Shown: piece after piece, positions 49,498 to 58,385 of the stretch | How the letters are laid out: every line of letters begins with the position of its first letter | Numbering within the stretch: position 1 is the first letter of the stretch | Source: Spongiivirga sp046524175 | Lineage (GTDB): Bacteria > Bacteroidota > Bacteroidia > Flavobacteriales > Flavobacteriaceae | Assembly (NCBI RefSeq): GCF_046524175.1 | Contig: NZ_JBEFZF010000002.1 | Span: 620,001-684,000, forward strand | Length of the DNA: 64,000 bases | Direction: 5' to 3' | The notes under the pieces: generated by a model | Database searches by the model: none | What the model saw: only the letters and a program-made list of their open reading frames with translations | Told to the model about the DNA's origin: nothing | Position numbers and translations under genes: made by a program

Positions 49498-51952
49498 GAA
49501 ACGTTTATTATCAATTGCAGCGGTATTTTTAGTTCAATTTGCCATTGCACAAGAACAATTCAAACTATCGGGCTTAGTCACCGATGAAAACAATCAACCT
49601 TTTCCTGGAGTTTCTATAATCATTAAAGGAACAACTATAGGAACTACCACAGATTTTGAGGGGAAGTATGCGCTTACATTATCAAAAGGTACATACACGC
49701 TTCAATTTAATTATTTGGCACCCGAGCCATTTGAAAAGGAGGTGGTAATTTTAAAAAACACTACCCTCGATGTGCAATTGGGAAAAAGAGAATTTGCCTT
49801 AGACGAGGTACTGGTATCAGCTACACGGGTGACTGCCAAAACACCTATAGCTTTTACCAACATCACTAAGGAGGAGTTACAATCAATCAACCTTGGACAA
49901 GATTTACCTATTATTATAGACCAGCTACCTTCAGTAGTCACTACGTCAGATGCAGGTGCGGGTATTGGTTATACTGGTATTCGGGTACGAGGTACCGATG
50001 CAACTCGTGTGAATGTAACTATTAACGGAATACCGTATAACGATGCAGAGTCTCAAGGGACTTTTTGGGTAAATATGCCTGATTTTGTGTCATCAGTAGA
50101 TGATATTCAAGTGCAAAGAGGGGTGGGGACATCGACAAATGGTGCTGCTGCTTTTGGTGCAACGGTTAATTTAAAGACGAATAAACCATCATCAGAAAGT
50201 TATGCCACTATCATAAACTCATTCGGTTCTTTTGGTACCAATCGTCATAATGTTCAATTAGGAACTGGGCTTAGAAACGGATTTTATGCTGAGGTTCGAT
50301 TATCAAAAATTCAGTCTGATGGGTATATAGATCGAGCAACTTCTGATCTTAAATCTTTTTATGTTGAAGGTGGGTTTTTAAACCAAAACACAGCGATAAA
50401 AGCTCTTGTTTTCGGAGGGCAAGAACGTACGTATCAATCGTGGTTTGGGACACCAGAATCAAGGGTTAAGGGTACTGATGCTGATATACAAGCATATATT
50501 GATCGTAATTTTTTAAGTGATGCAGAAGCAGAAAATCTATTAAATTCTGGGCGTACGTATAACTTTTATACTTACGAAAATCAGGTTGATAACTACAATC
50601 AAGACCACTATCAATTGCATGCAACCCATCAATTTAATGATAAGTTTTCAGGTAATTTATCACTTAATTATACGTATGGTCGTGGGTTTTTCGAGCAATT
50701 TAGAGAAGGTGATGATCTAGGCGATTATTTTCCCAACAGTCCAAATACTGATGAAGGTGGTGATGTAGTGAGAAGACGTTGGTTAGATAACGATTTTTAT
50801 GCTTTGGTATATTCTTTGAACTATAAAGTCGAAGGGCTTAATGCCAATTTTGGTGGAAGTTTTACAAGATATGATGGTGATCATTTTGGGGAAATCATTT
50901 CAGACACGTTTCCTTCAGCAATTGCAACAGGTACAGAGTATTATTTTAGCAATGGAGACAAACGAGACATCAATGTTTATGCGAAAGCTGAATATAATAT
51001 TAATCAGCAGTTTTTAGTATTTGGTGACCTGCAATACCGCGCTGTTGATTACCAGACATTTGGTACAAGTTCTGATTTACTCCCAATAGCAGTCGATCAA
51101 AATTTTGGTTTTTTTAATCCTAAAATGGGATTGTCTTATGCTTTTGATAAAAACCAAACGGTATATGGTTCGTTTTCCGTTGGAAATAGAGAGCCAAACC
51201 GAGACGATTTAATTAACAACCCCAATGCAAAAAGAGAACAGCTATTTGATTGGGAATTTGGGTATCGCCTACAGAATAATGAATTAGCATTTAATGCCAA
51301 TTTCTATTTTATGGACTACAAAGATCAATTAGTACTAACGGGTGCAATTGATGATACCGGTGGGCCAATTAGACAGAACGTAGATAGAAGTTATCGTGCG
51401 GGTATTGAGCTGCAAGCAACATATAAGCCTGTACAAAAATGGACGTTTTCTGCCAATGCCACTTTAAGTCAAAACAGAATAAAATCATTTGACTTTCTTG
51501 TTTTCGATACTCAGTTTGACCCTGCTACTTTCGATACTGTTTCTTTTGGACCGGTTACCACCACTTTAGAAGATACAGATATTGCATTTTCTCCAAATAT
51601 TATAGCGGGTAGTGTTATAAGCTATCAACCAGTAGAACAACTTAAACTAAGCGTGCTTAGTAAATATGTTGGGAATCAATTTTTAGACAATACATCAAGC
51701 GATAGCAAGAAAATAGACAGTTACTTCGTTAACAATTTTAATGCGTCTTGGGTGCTAAAACCAAATTGGATTAAAGAGGTACGATTTGATTTGTTGGTAA
51801 ACAACTTTTTAAATGAGTTGTATGAATCCAATGGTTATACTTTTAGCTATTTTTTCAGACCAGAAGGCTCTAACGACCCAGCAATCACTGAAAACTTTCT
51901 TTATCCGCAAGCTGGCACTAACTTTTTATTAGGAATGACATTAAATTTTTAG
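49496..51952 (+). CDS. TPP-riboswitch-regulated TonB-dependent receptor (probable thiamine receptor)
   Basis: The protein of 818 residues starts with a signal peptide (MKRLLSIAAVFLVQFAIAQ), a carboxypeptidase-regulatory-like domain with a DEVLVSATR TonB box, a plug domain (RVRGTDATRVNVTINGIPY) and a barrel ending GMTLNF. The TPP riboswitch marks it as an outer-membrane receptor for thiamine or its phosphates, as with Omr1 in Bacteroides. The ATG at 49496 fits the signal peptide; an upstream in-frame ATG at 49463 adds 11 residues. It stands apart from the likely PnuT gene. Confidence 0.9.
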   Translation: MKRLLSIAAVFLVQFAIAQEQFKLSGLVTDENNQPFPGVSIIIKGTTIGTTTDFEGKYALTLSKGTYTLQFNYLAPEPFEKEVVILKNTTLDVQLGKREFALDEVLVSATRVTAKTPIAFTNITKEELQSINLGQDLPIIIDQLPSVVTTSDAGAGIGYTGIRVRGTDATRVNVTINGIPYNDAESQGTFWVNMPDFVSSVDDIQVQRGVGTSTNGAAAFGATVNLKTNKPSSESYATIINSFGSFGTNRHNVQLGTGLRNGFYAEVRLSKIQSDGYIDRATSDLKSFYVEGGFLNQNTAIKALVFGGQERTYQSWFGTPESRVKGTDADIQAYIDRNFLSDAEAENLLNSGRTYNFYTYENQVDNYNQDHYQLHATHQFNDKFSGNLSLNYTYGRGFFEQFREGDDLGDYFPNSPNTDEGGDVVRRRWLDNDFYALVYSLNYKVEGLNANFGGSFTRYDGDHFGEIISDTFPSAIATGTEYYFSNGDKRDINVYAKAEYNINQQFLVFGDLQYRAVDYQTFGTSSDLLPIAVDQNFGFFNPKMGLSYAFDKNQTVYGSFSVGNREPNRDDLINNPNAKREQLFDWEFGYRLQNNELAFNANFYFMDYKDQLVLTGAIDDTGGPIRQNVDRSYRAGIELQATYKPVQKWTFSANATLSQNRIKSFDFLVFDTQFDPATFDTVSFGPVTTTLEDTDIAFSPNIIAGSVISYQPVEQLKLSVLSKYVGNQFLDNTSSDSKKIDSYFVNNFNASWVLKPNWIKEVRFDLLVNNFLNELYESNGYTFSYFFRPEGSNDPAITENFLYPQAGTNFLLGMTLNF

Positions 51953-52017
51953 GTATATAACGCGCTCCCTTTAATTCCCTCTCCTAAAAAGGAGGGGGGT
52001 TGGGAACGGTGATTTTA

Positions 52018-52446
52018 TTAATTGGAAACCGTTACAATTCCGTTACTTTCTATTGCTCGATAATTAAGCATTGGGTATACCTGTTGATCCCCTCCTGGTG
52101 GATTTAAAAGTTGCCCGTTGCCAAGGCTATAACGATAATCTTCACAACTGCATTGGGCTTCCACTCCGTTTACCTGCATCGTACTGCAATTATTAGGCAC
52201 ATGATTTGGGCAGCTGGCTTCCCAGGCAACAAAACCAATACCTGAGTTAAAAACAATAATACCCCCAATACCAGCATTTGCAAAATACTGGCTATTGCCA
52301 GTGAATGATAAGTTGCTATTTAAGGAAAGGTTGATATCGAAAGAAAAAGCAGTATCCAATAAAAATGGATTTCTATTTAGGCGATTGTCATCGTTTTTAC
52401 AAGATAAAAACACCAATAAAAACAGTAGTATAATAAATCGATTCAT
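52018..52446 (-). CDS. Rieske-like lipoprotein with altered ligands
   Basis: The 142-residue lipoprotein (lipobox VFLSC, Cys16) has the order of Rieske-fold segments: CPNH at 79-82, Cys87, then C99-S-C101-E-D-Y and a G-x-G-x-L-x-N-P-P-G turn. In canonical Rieske proteins two Cys and two His hold the 2Fe-2S cluster; here the second His position is Glu102, so cluster binding is doubtful. The frame is open to 52512, but the ATG at 52446 starts the signal peptide. Confidence 0.6.
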   Translation of the reverse strand: MNRFIILLFLLVFLSCKNDDNRLNRNPFLLDTAFSFDINLSLNSNLSFTGNSQYFANAGIGGIIVFNSGIGFVAWEASCPNHVPNNCSTMQVNGVEAQCSCEDYRYSLGNGQLLNPPGGDQQVYPMLNYRAIESNGIVTVSN

Positions 52447-52560
52447 GCAGTTCTTTTTTGCAAGGTAGTTAAACAAAACACAGTAATGTGTATGTTTATT
52501 TTGGATTAACATTTATTTGCAATGAGGGTTATATACATCAATAATCGCTTAAATTATTCG

Positions 52561-52568
52561 TATATTTG
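52561..52568 (+). promoter_or_regulatory. -7 box upstream of greA
   Basis: TATATTTG matches TAnnTTTG. Transcription would start close to 52574, where a terminator-like hairpin begins. No -33 TTTG is visible at standard spacing. Confidence 0.5.
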
Positions 52569-52572
52569 ATTA

Positions 52573-52597
52573 AAATCCCGCTATGATGGGATTTTTT
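52573..52597 (+). terminator. Terminator-like hairpin in the greA leader
   Basis: AAATCCC (52573-52579) pairs with GGGATTT (52588-52594), followed by a T-run. It lies at the predicted transcription start, 40 nt before the greA ATG, where it could attenuate greA. Confidence 0.6.
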
Positions 52598-52636
52598 GTG
52601 TTTATATATGAGCTATAATAAAATGAAATTGAAATT

Positions 52637-53113
52637 ATGAGCAAGGTGTCTTATTATACCCAAGAAGGATTAAAAAAACTAAGGGACGAGCTAAGTCATT
52701 TAAAAGATGTGGAGCGACCTCGTGCTTCGCAAGCAATTGCAGAAGCAAGAGATAAGGGTGATTTGTCGGAAAATGCGGAGTATGATGCTGCTAAAGAAGC
52801 GCAAGGACTTCTAGAAATGAAAATATCAAAATTAGAAGAAACGCTTTCTGGAGCACGATTAATTGATGAGTCGCAACTCGATACGTCAAAAGCATTGGTA
52901 TTATCTACAGTTAAAATAAAAAACCAAACCAATGGTATGGAAATGAATTATACATTGGTTGCTGATGGCGAAGCTGATCTTAAATCAGGAAAAATATCGG
53001 TTAATTCACCAATAGGAAAAGGACTTTTAGGAAAGTCAGTAGGAGAAGTTGCAGAGATTAACGTGCCTAATGGCACTCTTAAATTTGACATTTTAGAGAT
53101 TACTCGAGAATAA
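52637..53113 (+). CDS. greA: Transcription elongation factor GreA
   Basis: The 158-residue factor enters the RNA polymerase secondary channel and stimulates cleavage of backtracked RNA. The N-terminal coiled coil contains the conserved block DKGDLSENAEYDAAKEAQ with its acidic tip, and the C-terminal domain ends with the FKBP-like strands. Length is normal. A hairpin lies in the leader and a terminator follows. Confidence 0.95.
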   Translation: MSKVSYYTQEGLKKLRDELSHLKDVERPRASQAIAEARDKGDLSENAEYDAAKEAQGLLEMKISKLEETLSGARLIDESQLDTSKALVLSTVKIKNQTNGMEMNYTLVADGEADLKSGKISVNSPIGKGLLGKSVGEVAEINVPNGTLKFDILEITRE

Positions 53114-53136
53114 CAATTCTATTTTTAATCAACCGT

Positions 53137-53178
53137 AAAAACCAGTTAAACAATTATATAGTTGTTAGCTGGTTTTTT
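53137..53178 (+). terminator. Intrinsic terminator of greA
   Basis: Long stem with AAAACCAG and TTAAACAA pairing to TTGTT and GCTGGTTTTTT; T-rich end on the plus strand. Confidence 0.85.
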
Positions 53179-53219
53179 GATAACCGTTTTTCTACTTTTA
53201 ACAATAACAAATAAAAAAG

Positions 53220-53609
53220 ATGGCTTCAATTTTTACCAAGATTATTAAAGGGGAAATCCCTTGTCATAAGGTAGCTGAAAACGATGAGTTTCTAGCATTT
53301 TTGGATATTAATCCAAACGCTTGGGGCCATACTCTGTGCATTCCTAAAAAAGAGGTTGACAAAATATTTGATCTTGATGAAGGTACTTATAATGGGCTAA
53401 TGCAATTTTCAAGAAAAGTAGCCTTAGCTATCGAAAAGGTAGTGCCTTGTAACCGGGTAGGTATAGCTGTTGTGGGTTTAGAAGTACCTCATGCACATGT
53501 GCACCTTATTCCTATAAATTCAATGAGTGATATGGATTTTAAGAATAACACTGCTAGATTGCAAGAGGAGTTTGCTGCTTTAGCCAGCGAACTTTCTAAA
53601 AAAGTCTAG
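53220..53609 (+). CDS. HIT-family nucleotide hydrolase
   Basis: The 129-residue protein is a histidine-triad enzyme: HAHVHLIPI holds the H-x-H-x-H motif near residues 97-101, and the N terminus IFTKIIKGEIPCHKVAEN is typical of the HINT branch. These enzymes hydrolyse phosphoramidates of nucleotides. It overlaps the stop of the convergent kinase gene by 4 nt. Confidence 0.92.
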   Translation: MASIFTKIIKGEIPCHKVAENDEFLAFLDINPNAWGHTLCIPKKEVDKIFDLDEGTYNGLMQFSRKVALAIEKVVPCNRVGIAVVGLEVPHAHVHLIPINSMSDMDFKNNTARLQEEFAALASELSKKV

Positions 53610-54766
53610 GCAATAACATTCAATACGATCTCCATAGTCGTGCCCTTTCCAATTTCTGAATGGCTAACACGTAATTTTCCCTGATGATAGTCTTCTATAA
53701 TGCGTTTTGCCAAAGATAAGCCAAGGCCCCATCCTCTTTTTTTTGAGGTAAATCCCGGTTCAAATATTTGATTAAACTGGCTTCTAGGGATTCCTTTTCC
53801 CGTGTCTATAATCTTAATCTTTACCTCTTTGTCACTTAATCTTGCAACTACCCGTAAAAGACCTTTTCCTTTCATAGCATCGATAGCGTTTTTAACTAAA
53901 TTTTCGATGGTCCAGCTATATAATTGCGAGTTTAAGTTTACATAAATAAAATCTTCTGGGACCTGCAATTCAAATGTAATGAGTTTCGAACTGCGCATTT
54001 TTAAGTAATTGAAGGTATTGGTCGTTTCAGCTATAATATTAGTTCTTTCTAATTTTGGTATGGATCCTATTTGAGAAAAACGCTCGGTAATGGTTTGAAG
54101 GCGTTCGACATCTTTATTGATCTCTACTAAAGTACTTTCCTCTACATTCTGAGAACGCAGTATCTCAATCCAACCCAGTAATGATGATAATGGGGTGCCT
54201 ATTTGATGCGCTGTTTCTTTAGCCATACCGGCCCAAAGCTTATTTTGTTCTGATATTTTAGAGGTGCGATAAAAGAAATAGGTGACAGTGGCGAAAAGTA
54301 CAATAATTAATACAAGAGCAATCGGGAAGTAGGTAAGCTTTTTTAATAAGGATGAATTTCCATAATAAAGCCGTTGATTTAAAAAATTGTCATACTCAAT
54401 TTTAATGGGCTCATTGTCTTTTTTAATTCGTTCCAACATTTTGTAGATGTAGTTGGGGTCTTTTGCAATTTTTAAGGTGTCAATGTTATCGTAACCAACA
54501 ATACTATCATTTTTATCAACGATAATCATAGGAGAGCTCAATTTACCCCGAACCGTATACCAATATGCTAATTCGCTTATATCTTCATCCGGGTCCTGTC
54601 GTTGTATTTCGTGCTGTGCAACGGCCCAGCCTTCCATTTTAACGCGTTCCTCAGTTTTCATAATACGGAACAATGAATTGGTATTCCAAACGATAAGTAC
54701 AACAACAATAAAAGAGCAAACAATGATAATGCGTCTTGTTATCGTTTTTTGGTCTTCAAATAACAT
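53606..54766 (-). CDS. Membrane sensor histidine kinase
   Basis: The 386-residue protein has an N-terminal helix (about 13-32), a periplasmic domain of about 110 residues, a second helix, a HisKA domain with KETAHQIGTPLSSLLGW, and a HATPase with VKNAID, DTGKGI and GWGLGLSL. There is no response regulator next to it, so it is an orphan kinase. The signal is unknown. Confidence 0.85.
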   Translation of the reverse strand: MLFEDQKTITRRIIIVCSFIVVVLIVWNTNSLFRIMKTEERVKMEGWAVAQHEIQRQDPDEDISELAYWYTVRGKLSSPMIIVDKNDSIVGYDNIDTLKIAKDPNYIYKMLERIKKDNEPIKIEYDNFLNQRLYYGNSSLLKKLTYFPIALVLIIVLFATVTYFFYRTSKISEQNKLWAGMAKETAHQIGTPLSSLLGWIEILRSQNVEESTLVEINKDVERLQTITERFSQIGSIPKLERTNIIAETTNTFNYLKMRSSKLITFELQVPEDFIYVNLNSQLYSWTIENLVKNAIDAMKGKGLLRVVARLSDKEVKIKIIDTGKGIPRSQFNQIFEPGFTSKKRGWGLGLSLAKRIIEDYHQGKLRVSHSEIGKGTTMEIVLNVIA

Positions 54767-54835
54767 TTAGGTGCGTTGGTGTTACAGCGATTAAATATAA
54801 GTTAATTTGATGATACCTTTATCTATATTCCTTTT

Positions 54836-54863
54836 TTTGAGCGCACGACTTTAGTTACTTTTG
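54836..54863 (+). promoter_or_regulatory. Promoter of the flavin reductase gene
   Basis: TTTG at 54836-54839 and TACTTTTG at 54856-54863 with 16 nt between them. Start of transcription expected near 54870, 14 nt before the ATG. Confidence 0.55.
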
Positions 54864-54883
54864 CTACAAATTAAATAGTAAGG

Positions 54884-55759
54884 ATGTTATCAATAGACCC
54901 GAAAGAAATTGCGATACCAAAACTACATGGTTATTTGTTGGGTGCAATTGGTCCAAGACCTATAGCTTTTGCGAGTACCATTGATGTCAAGGGTAGGCCA
55001 AATTTATCACCTTTTAGCTTTTTTAATGTGTTTAGTGCAAATCCCCCTATTTTAATTTTTTCTCCGGCAAGACGGGTACGTAATAATACTACTAAACATA
55101 CGCTAGAAAATGCAGAGGCCACCGGGGAGGTGGTTATCAATGTTGTAAATTACGATATTGTACAACAAATGTCATTATCTAGCACGGAGTATGCAGAAGG
55201 AGTCGACGAGTTTAAAAAATCAGGTTTAACAGCGGTTCGTTCAGAAAAAGTAAAGCCATTTCGTGTTAAAGAGTCTCCAGTGCAGTTTGAGTGTTTCGTT
55301 AAAGAAGTCACTAAATTAGGAACCGAAGGCGGTGCAGGTAACTTGGTTATCTGCGAAGTGGTAAAAATGCATATTGAAGAAGCAGTACTAGATGAAAATG
55401 GAATTATTGATCAGCATAAAATAGACCTAGTGGCGCGTATGGGGGGTAACTGGTATAGTCGTGCAAATATGGGTATGTTTGAAGTGCCAAAACCTTTGTC
55501 GAGCTTGGGTATAGGAGTTGATAAAATACCTTATGAAATTAAAAACAGTAAGGTGTTAACTGGTAATGATTTGGGTAAATTAGGTAATGTAGATGCACTG
55601 CCTAGTAGCGATGAGGTTGCAAATTTTGTGAACAAGTCTATTGGGATAAAAGCTATTTTAAGTGCTGATGATGAAGAAAAAGTTCATTTAAAAGCACAAG
55701 AATATTTAAATAAAAATGAAGTACTTTCAGCTTGGAAAGTATTGTTGGCAATAAATTAA
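54884..55759 (+). CDS. Flavin reductase-domain protein
   Basis: The 291-residue protein has the FMN-binding split-barrel typical of flavin reductase-like proteins (DIM6/NTAB group): ATG-initiated LGAIGPRPIAFAST block, then PNLSPFSFFN and a central FECFVKEV. These bind FMN and reduce it with NAD(P)H for partner enzymes, or have lost that activity. The C-terminal 90 residues are an extension seen in flavobacterial members. DUF3127 follows after 8 nt. Confidence 0.88.
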   Translation: MLSIDPKEIAIPKLHGYLLGAIGPRPIAFASTIDVKGRPNLSPFSFFNVFSANPPILIFSPARRVRNNTTKHTLENAEATGEVVINVVNYDIVQQMSLSSTEYAEGVDEFKKSGLTAVRSEKVKPFRVKESPVQFECFVKEVTKLGTEGGAGNLVICEVVKMHIEEAVLDENGIIDQHKIDLVARMGGNWYSRANMGMFEVPKPLSSLGIGVDKIPYEIKNSKVLTGNDLGKLGNVDALPSSDEVANFVNKSIGIKAILSADDEEKVHLKAQEYLNKNEVLSAWKVLLAIN

Positions 55760-55767
55760 AAATAACG

Positions 55768-56148
55768 ATGGAAATTACAGGAAGTATTAAGATGATTGAT
55801 GAAACTAAAACCTATGGAAGTAATGGTTTTAGAAAACGCGAATTGGTGGTAACAACGGATGAGCAATACCCGCAACATATTTTAATAGAGTTTATTCAAG
55901 ATAAGTGTGATTTATTGAATAGCTATCAAGTGGGGCAGCAAGTAAAAGTTAGTATTAATATTAGAGGACGTGAGTGGGTAAACCCGCAAGGCGAAACCAA
56001 ATATTTTAACTCGATACAAGGTTGGAGAATTGAGAATTTAGCTCCAGCAGCCAATACGAACCAAGGCGTGCCGCCTGTACCGCCAATGGAAGCTTTCGAA
56101 CCAGCTACGGATCTAAACGAAGAAGAGCACGACGATTTACCTTTTTAA
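55768..56148 (+). CDS. DUF3127 protein (OB-fold-like)
   Basis: The 126-residue protein is a DUF3127 member: small, beta-rich, with conserved segments GFRKRELVVTT and GREWVNPQGE and an acidic C terminus ending DDLPF, a tail like that of single-stranded-DNA-binding proteins. A role in nucleic-acid metabolism has been guessed but not shown. ATG 55768 is chosen (MEITGSIKMID); the frame opens earlier at 55732 inside the reductase gene. Confidence 0.82.
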   Translation: MEITGSIKMIDETKTYGSNGFRKRELVVTTDEQYPQHILIEFIQDKCDLLNSYQVGQQVKVSINIRGREWVNPQGETKYFNSIQGWRIENLAPAANTNQGVPPVPPMEAFEPATDLNEEEHDDLPF

Positions 56149-56156
56149 AAAGTAAA

Positions 56157-56202
56157 TACCAACAAAAAATCCCTGCTTTTTAGTAGGGATTTTTTGTTGG
56201 TA
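56157..56202. terminator. Bidirectional intrinsic terminator
   Basis: 18-bp perfect arms (56157-56174 and 56185-56202) with a 10-nt loop. The convergent membrane gene ends inside it, so its last codons form the right arm. Confidence 0.9.
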
Positions 56203-56596
56203 TAAGTCCATGTTCTTGTGCACTAAATAGTGCTTTTATTTCTGGCTTATTAAGCTCTACCAAGGTCAATACGCCAAGAACAATGCCTAATGCGCCTGTA
56301 AGACAATTAAGAATGGCAACCACAAAAATAAAAGTATAGTTGGTGCGTTGGCCCAAATACTTAGCTGCATATAAGGTTAATATGCCTAAAGTTATAGTAA
56401 TGAGAAAGCCGATACCTCCTATAATTACAAAAATCATCCCTGGATTAAATGGTAAGTCATTATTGCTAGAATCTAGCATGATAGCTGCACTAAAAAATCC
56501 ACCCATAGCCATATAGAGCACAAAGAAGAGTGAAAATACTAGGGTAAGTATTCCTTTTATAATGAACAAAGTACGATACGTATCTACATTATGCAT
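56180..56596 (-). CDS. Four-helix membrane protein, unknown function
   Basis: The 138-residue protein has four hydrophobic helices with glycine-rich contacts and a short tail that runs into the terminator hairpin. The frame opens at 56638, but the ATG at 56594-56596 begins a normal N terminus (MHNVDTYRTL). No family was recognised. The promoter region is shared with the divergent fatty-acid transporter gene. Confidence 0.65.
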   Translation of the reverse strand: MHNVDTYRTLFIIKGILTLVFSLFFVLYMAMGGFFSAAIMLDSSNNDLPFNPGMIFVIIGGIGFLITITLGILTLYAAKYLGQRTNYTFIFVVAILNCLTGALGIVLGVLTLVELNKPEIKALFSAQEHGLIPTKNPY

Positions 56597-56694
56597 GATT
56601 ATAATAAAATTGATGTATCTAATAGGTATATAAATCAACGATTATGTTACACTGATGCTGAATTGACAAGGACTTTACATTAAAAATGAACAAA

Positions 56695-56702
56695 TATATT
56701 TG
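56695..56702 (+). promoter_or_regulatory. -7 box of the fatty-acid transporter gene
   Basis: TATATTTG sits inside the palindrome CAAATATATTTG (56691-56702), which also gives a -7 box on the minus strand for the divergent membrane gene. A TTTA at 56674-56677 is the nearest -33-like element. Confidence 0.45.
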
Positions 56703-56765
56703 AATCAAACTTTGGTTGATATGGTATTGCCTTTTCTTTTATAAATTGACATCAAATTAAAATTA

Positions 56766-58136
56766 ATGAATATCACCCAAGCTATTACATCGGCCTTTAA
56801 ACGCTTTATGCCATCTCCCTTCACTATCGCGGTGTTACTAACATTGTTGACAATGATGTTGGCTTTTTTCTTTACACCGGATGTAGAGGGTAACAAGATG
56901 CTATTCATTTTATCAGAATGGGAGAAAGGGATATGGAATACTGATTTACTCGTATTTGGGTACCAAATGATGTTAATACTGGTACTTGGCCATATTCTTG
57001 TATTGAGCAAGCCAATGAACAAGGTGATTCTGGCAATCACAACCTTAGTAACAAACGGTAAAAGTGCCGTAGTGATGGTTTGTATTACTACTATGCTGGT
57101 GGCTTTTTTTAATTGGGGATTAGGGTTGATTTTTGGGGCGATATTAGCTAGAAAAGTAGCAGAGTATGCGCAGCAAAATAACATCCCAATTAACTATCCA
57201 CTATTGGGGGCTGCGGGTTATTCTGGTTTAATGGTGTGGCACGGGGGTATATCAGGTTCTGCACCGCTTAAGGTTGCTGAAAAAGGCCATCTTAAGGGAT
57301 TTATTAATACCATTGAAGACAAAGACATCGCAGGAATGATTCCTGAACTTATAAGTACGGATCAAACAATTTTTAGTTGGTGGAATTTGTTGATCTTCGG
57401 CGCTGTTTTAATTATCGTGCCACTGGTTCTTAGGGTTGTTTCAGAAAAAACAACAGCGACACCACTTCAATTAAACCCATACAATTTTGATACTACTAAT
57501 GCAAAAGCAGATGGGGCAGAGAAATTAGACAGTTCAAAGTACTTGGCTTGGTTTTTCGGAATATTGATATTATTAGCATTTTCATATCAATACAGCAAAA
57601 GCCTGACGGAATTTACCATTACTCCCAATATGCTTAACTTTTTTATGTTTGGTTTAGCTATTGTGTTGCACGGTAGTTTTACAAATTTCTTGAAAGCACT
57701 AAATGAGGCAATTCAAGGTACTTCAGGTATTCTTATTCAGTTTCCATTATATTTCGGGATTATGGGAATTATGAAAAGCACCGGAATGGTTTCAGGCATA
57801 TCTGACTTTTTCGTTAGTATTGCTACAGAAGACACCTTGCCAATAGTAAGCTTTTTTAGCGCTGGACTGGTAAATATTTTTGTGCCAAGCGGAGGTGGAC
57901 AGTGGGCCATTCAGGGACCCATTGTTGTAGAGTCGGCACTGAGTTTGAATGTTCCATTACCAAAAGCAATAATGGCATTGGCCTATGGCGATCAGATTAC
58001 GAATATGTTGCAACCTTTTTGGGCACTTCCGTTATTGGGAATTACCAAATTGAAAGCAAAAGAAATTCTTCCTTATACGCTAATACTAATGCTTGTAGGT
58101 GGTACTATCTATCTGCTGGGCTTATTGCTCTTATAA
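56766..58136 (+). CDS. Short-chain fatty acid transporter (AtoE family)
   Basis: The 456-residue membrane protein belongs to the AtoE/short-chain fatty acid transporter family (TIGR00366). It has about 12 helices, including FNWGLGLIFGAILARKVAE and a conserved VPSGGGQWAIQGP region in the second half. Members take up acetoacetate, butyrate or related acids. It stands alone downstream of its own promoter. Length is typical for the family. Confidence 0.88.
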   Translation: MNITQAITSAFKRFMPSPFTIAVLLTLLTMMLAFFFTPDVEGNKMLFILSEWEKGIWNTDLLVFGYQMMLILVLGHILVLSKPMNKVILAITTLVTNGKSAVVMVCITTMLVAFFNWGLGLIFGAILARKVAEYAQQNNIPINYPLLGAAGYSGLMVWHGGISGSAPLKVAEKGHLKGFINTIEDKDIAGMIPELISTDQTIFSWWNLLIFGAVLIIVPLVLRVVSEKTTATPLQLNPYNFDTTNAKADGAEKLDSSKYLAWFFGILILLAFSYQYSKSLTEFTITPNMLNFFMFGLAIVLHGSFTNFLKALNEAIQGTSGILIQFPLYFGIMGIMKSTGMVSGISDFFVSIATEDTLPIVSFFSAGLVNIFVPSGGGQWAIQGPIVVESALSLNVPLPKAIMALAYGDQITNMLQPFWALPLLGITKLKAKEILPYTLILMLVGGTIYLLGLLLL

Positions 58137-58142
58137 TCAAAA

Positions 58143-58165
58143 AGCTCCCCGAAAAATCGGAGAGC
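58143..58165. terminator. Hairpin after the fatty-acid transporter
   Basis: Imperfect stem AGCTCCCCGA / TCGGAGAGC; on the plus strand no T-run follows, while on the minus strand a short one does. May protect the mRNA 3' end or act as a weak terminator. Confidence 0.5.
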
Positions 58166-58179
58166 GATATATTGATTTA

Positions 58180-58263
58180 ATGATCTTCAAAACTAACTCA
58201 AAAGCAATGATGAAAAGAAAGAGAATACGAAGATCATTTTCAAATGTGGGGAAAATTCTCTAA
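58180..58263 (+). CDS. Candidate 27-aa basic peptide
   Basis: An ATG at 58180 opens a 27-codon frame ending in TAA at 58261-58263; a second in-frame ATG lies at 58207. The product has a very basic middle (KRKRIRRS) after a short polar start. An inverted repeat (AATGATCTTC at 58179-58188, GAAGATCATT at 58229-58238) overlaps it. Reading-frame quality is suggestive, but no homology evidence is available. Confidence 0.3.
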   Translation: MIFKTNSKAMMKRKRIRRSFSNVGKIL

Positions 58264-58385
58264 AAATCAAAGATTTATCGGGTTTGATTATGTTAAAACA
58301 ACGGTTAGCTTATTAATATGGTAATCATCTATATTAAAAAGAGATAATTTCTTATCTTTCTTTTAATTGCTATTTTTAAGAATAT

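Noticed and set aside
51976..51998. CT-rich hairpin after the riboswitch receptor gene
   Set aside because: Arms CCTCTCCT and AGGAGGGG pair, but no T-run follows and similar CT-rich hairpins are common between genes in this group; not called as terminator.
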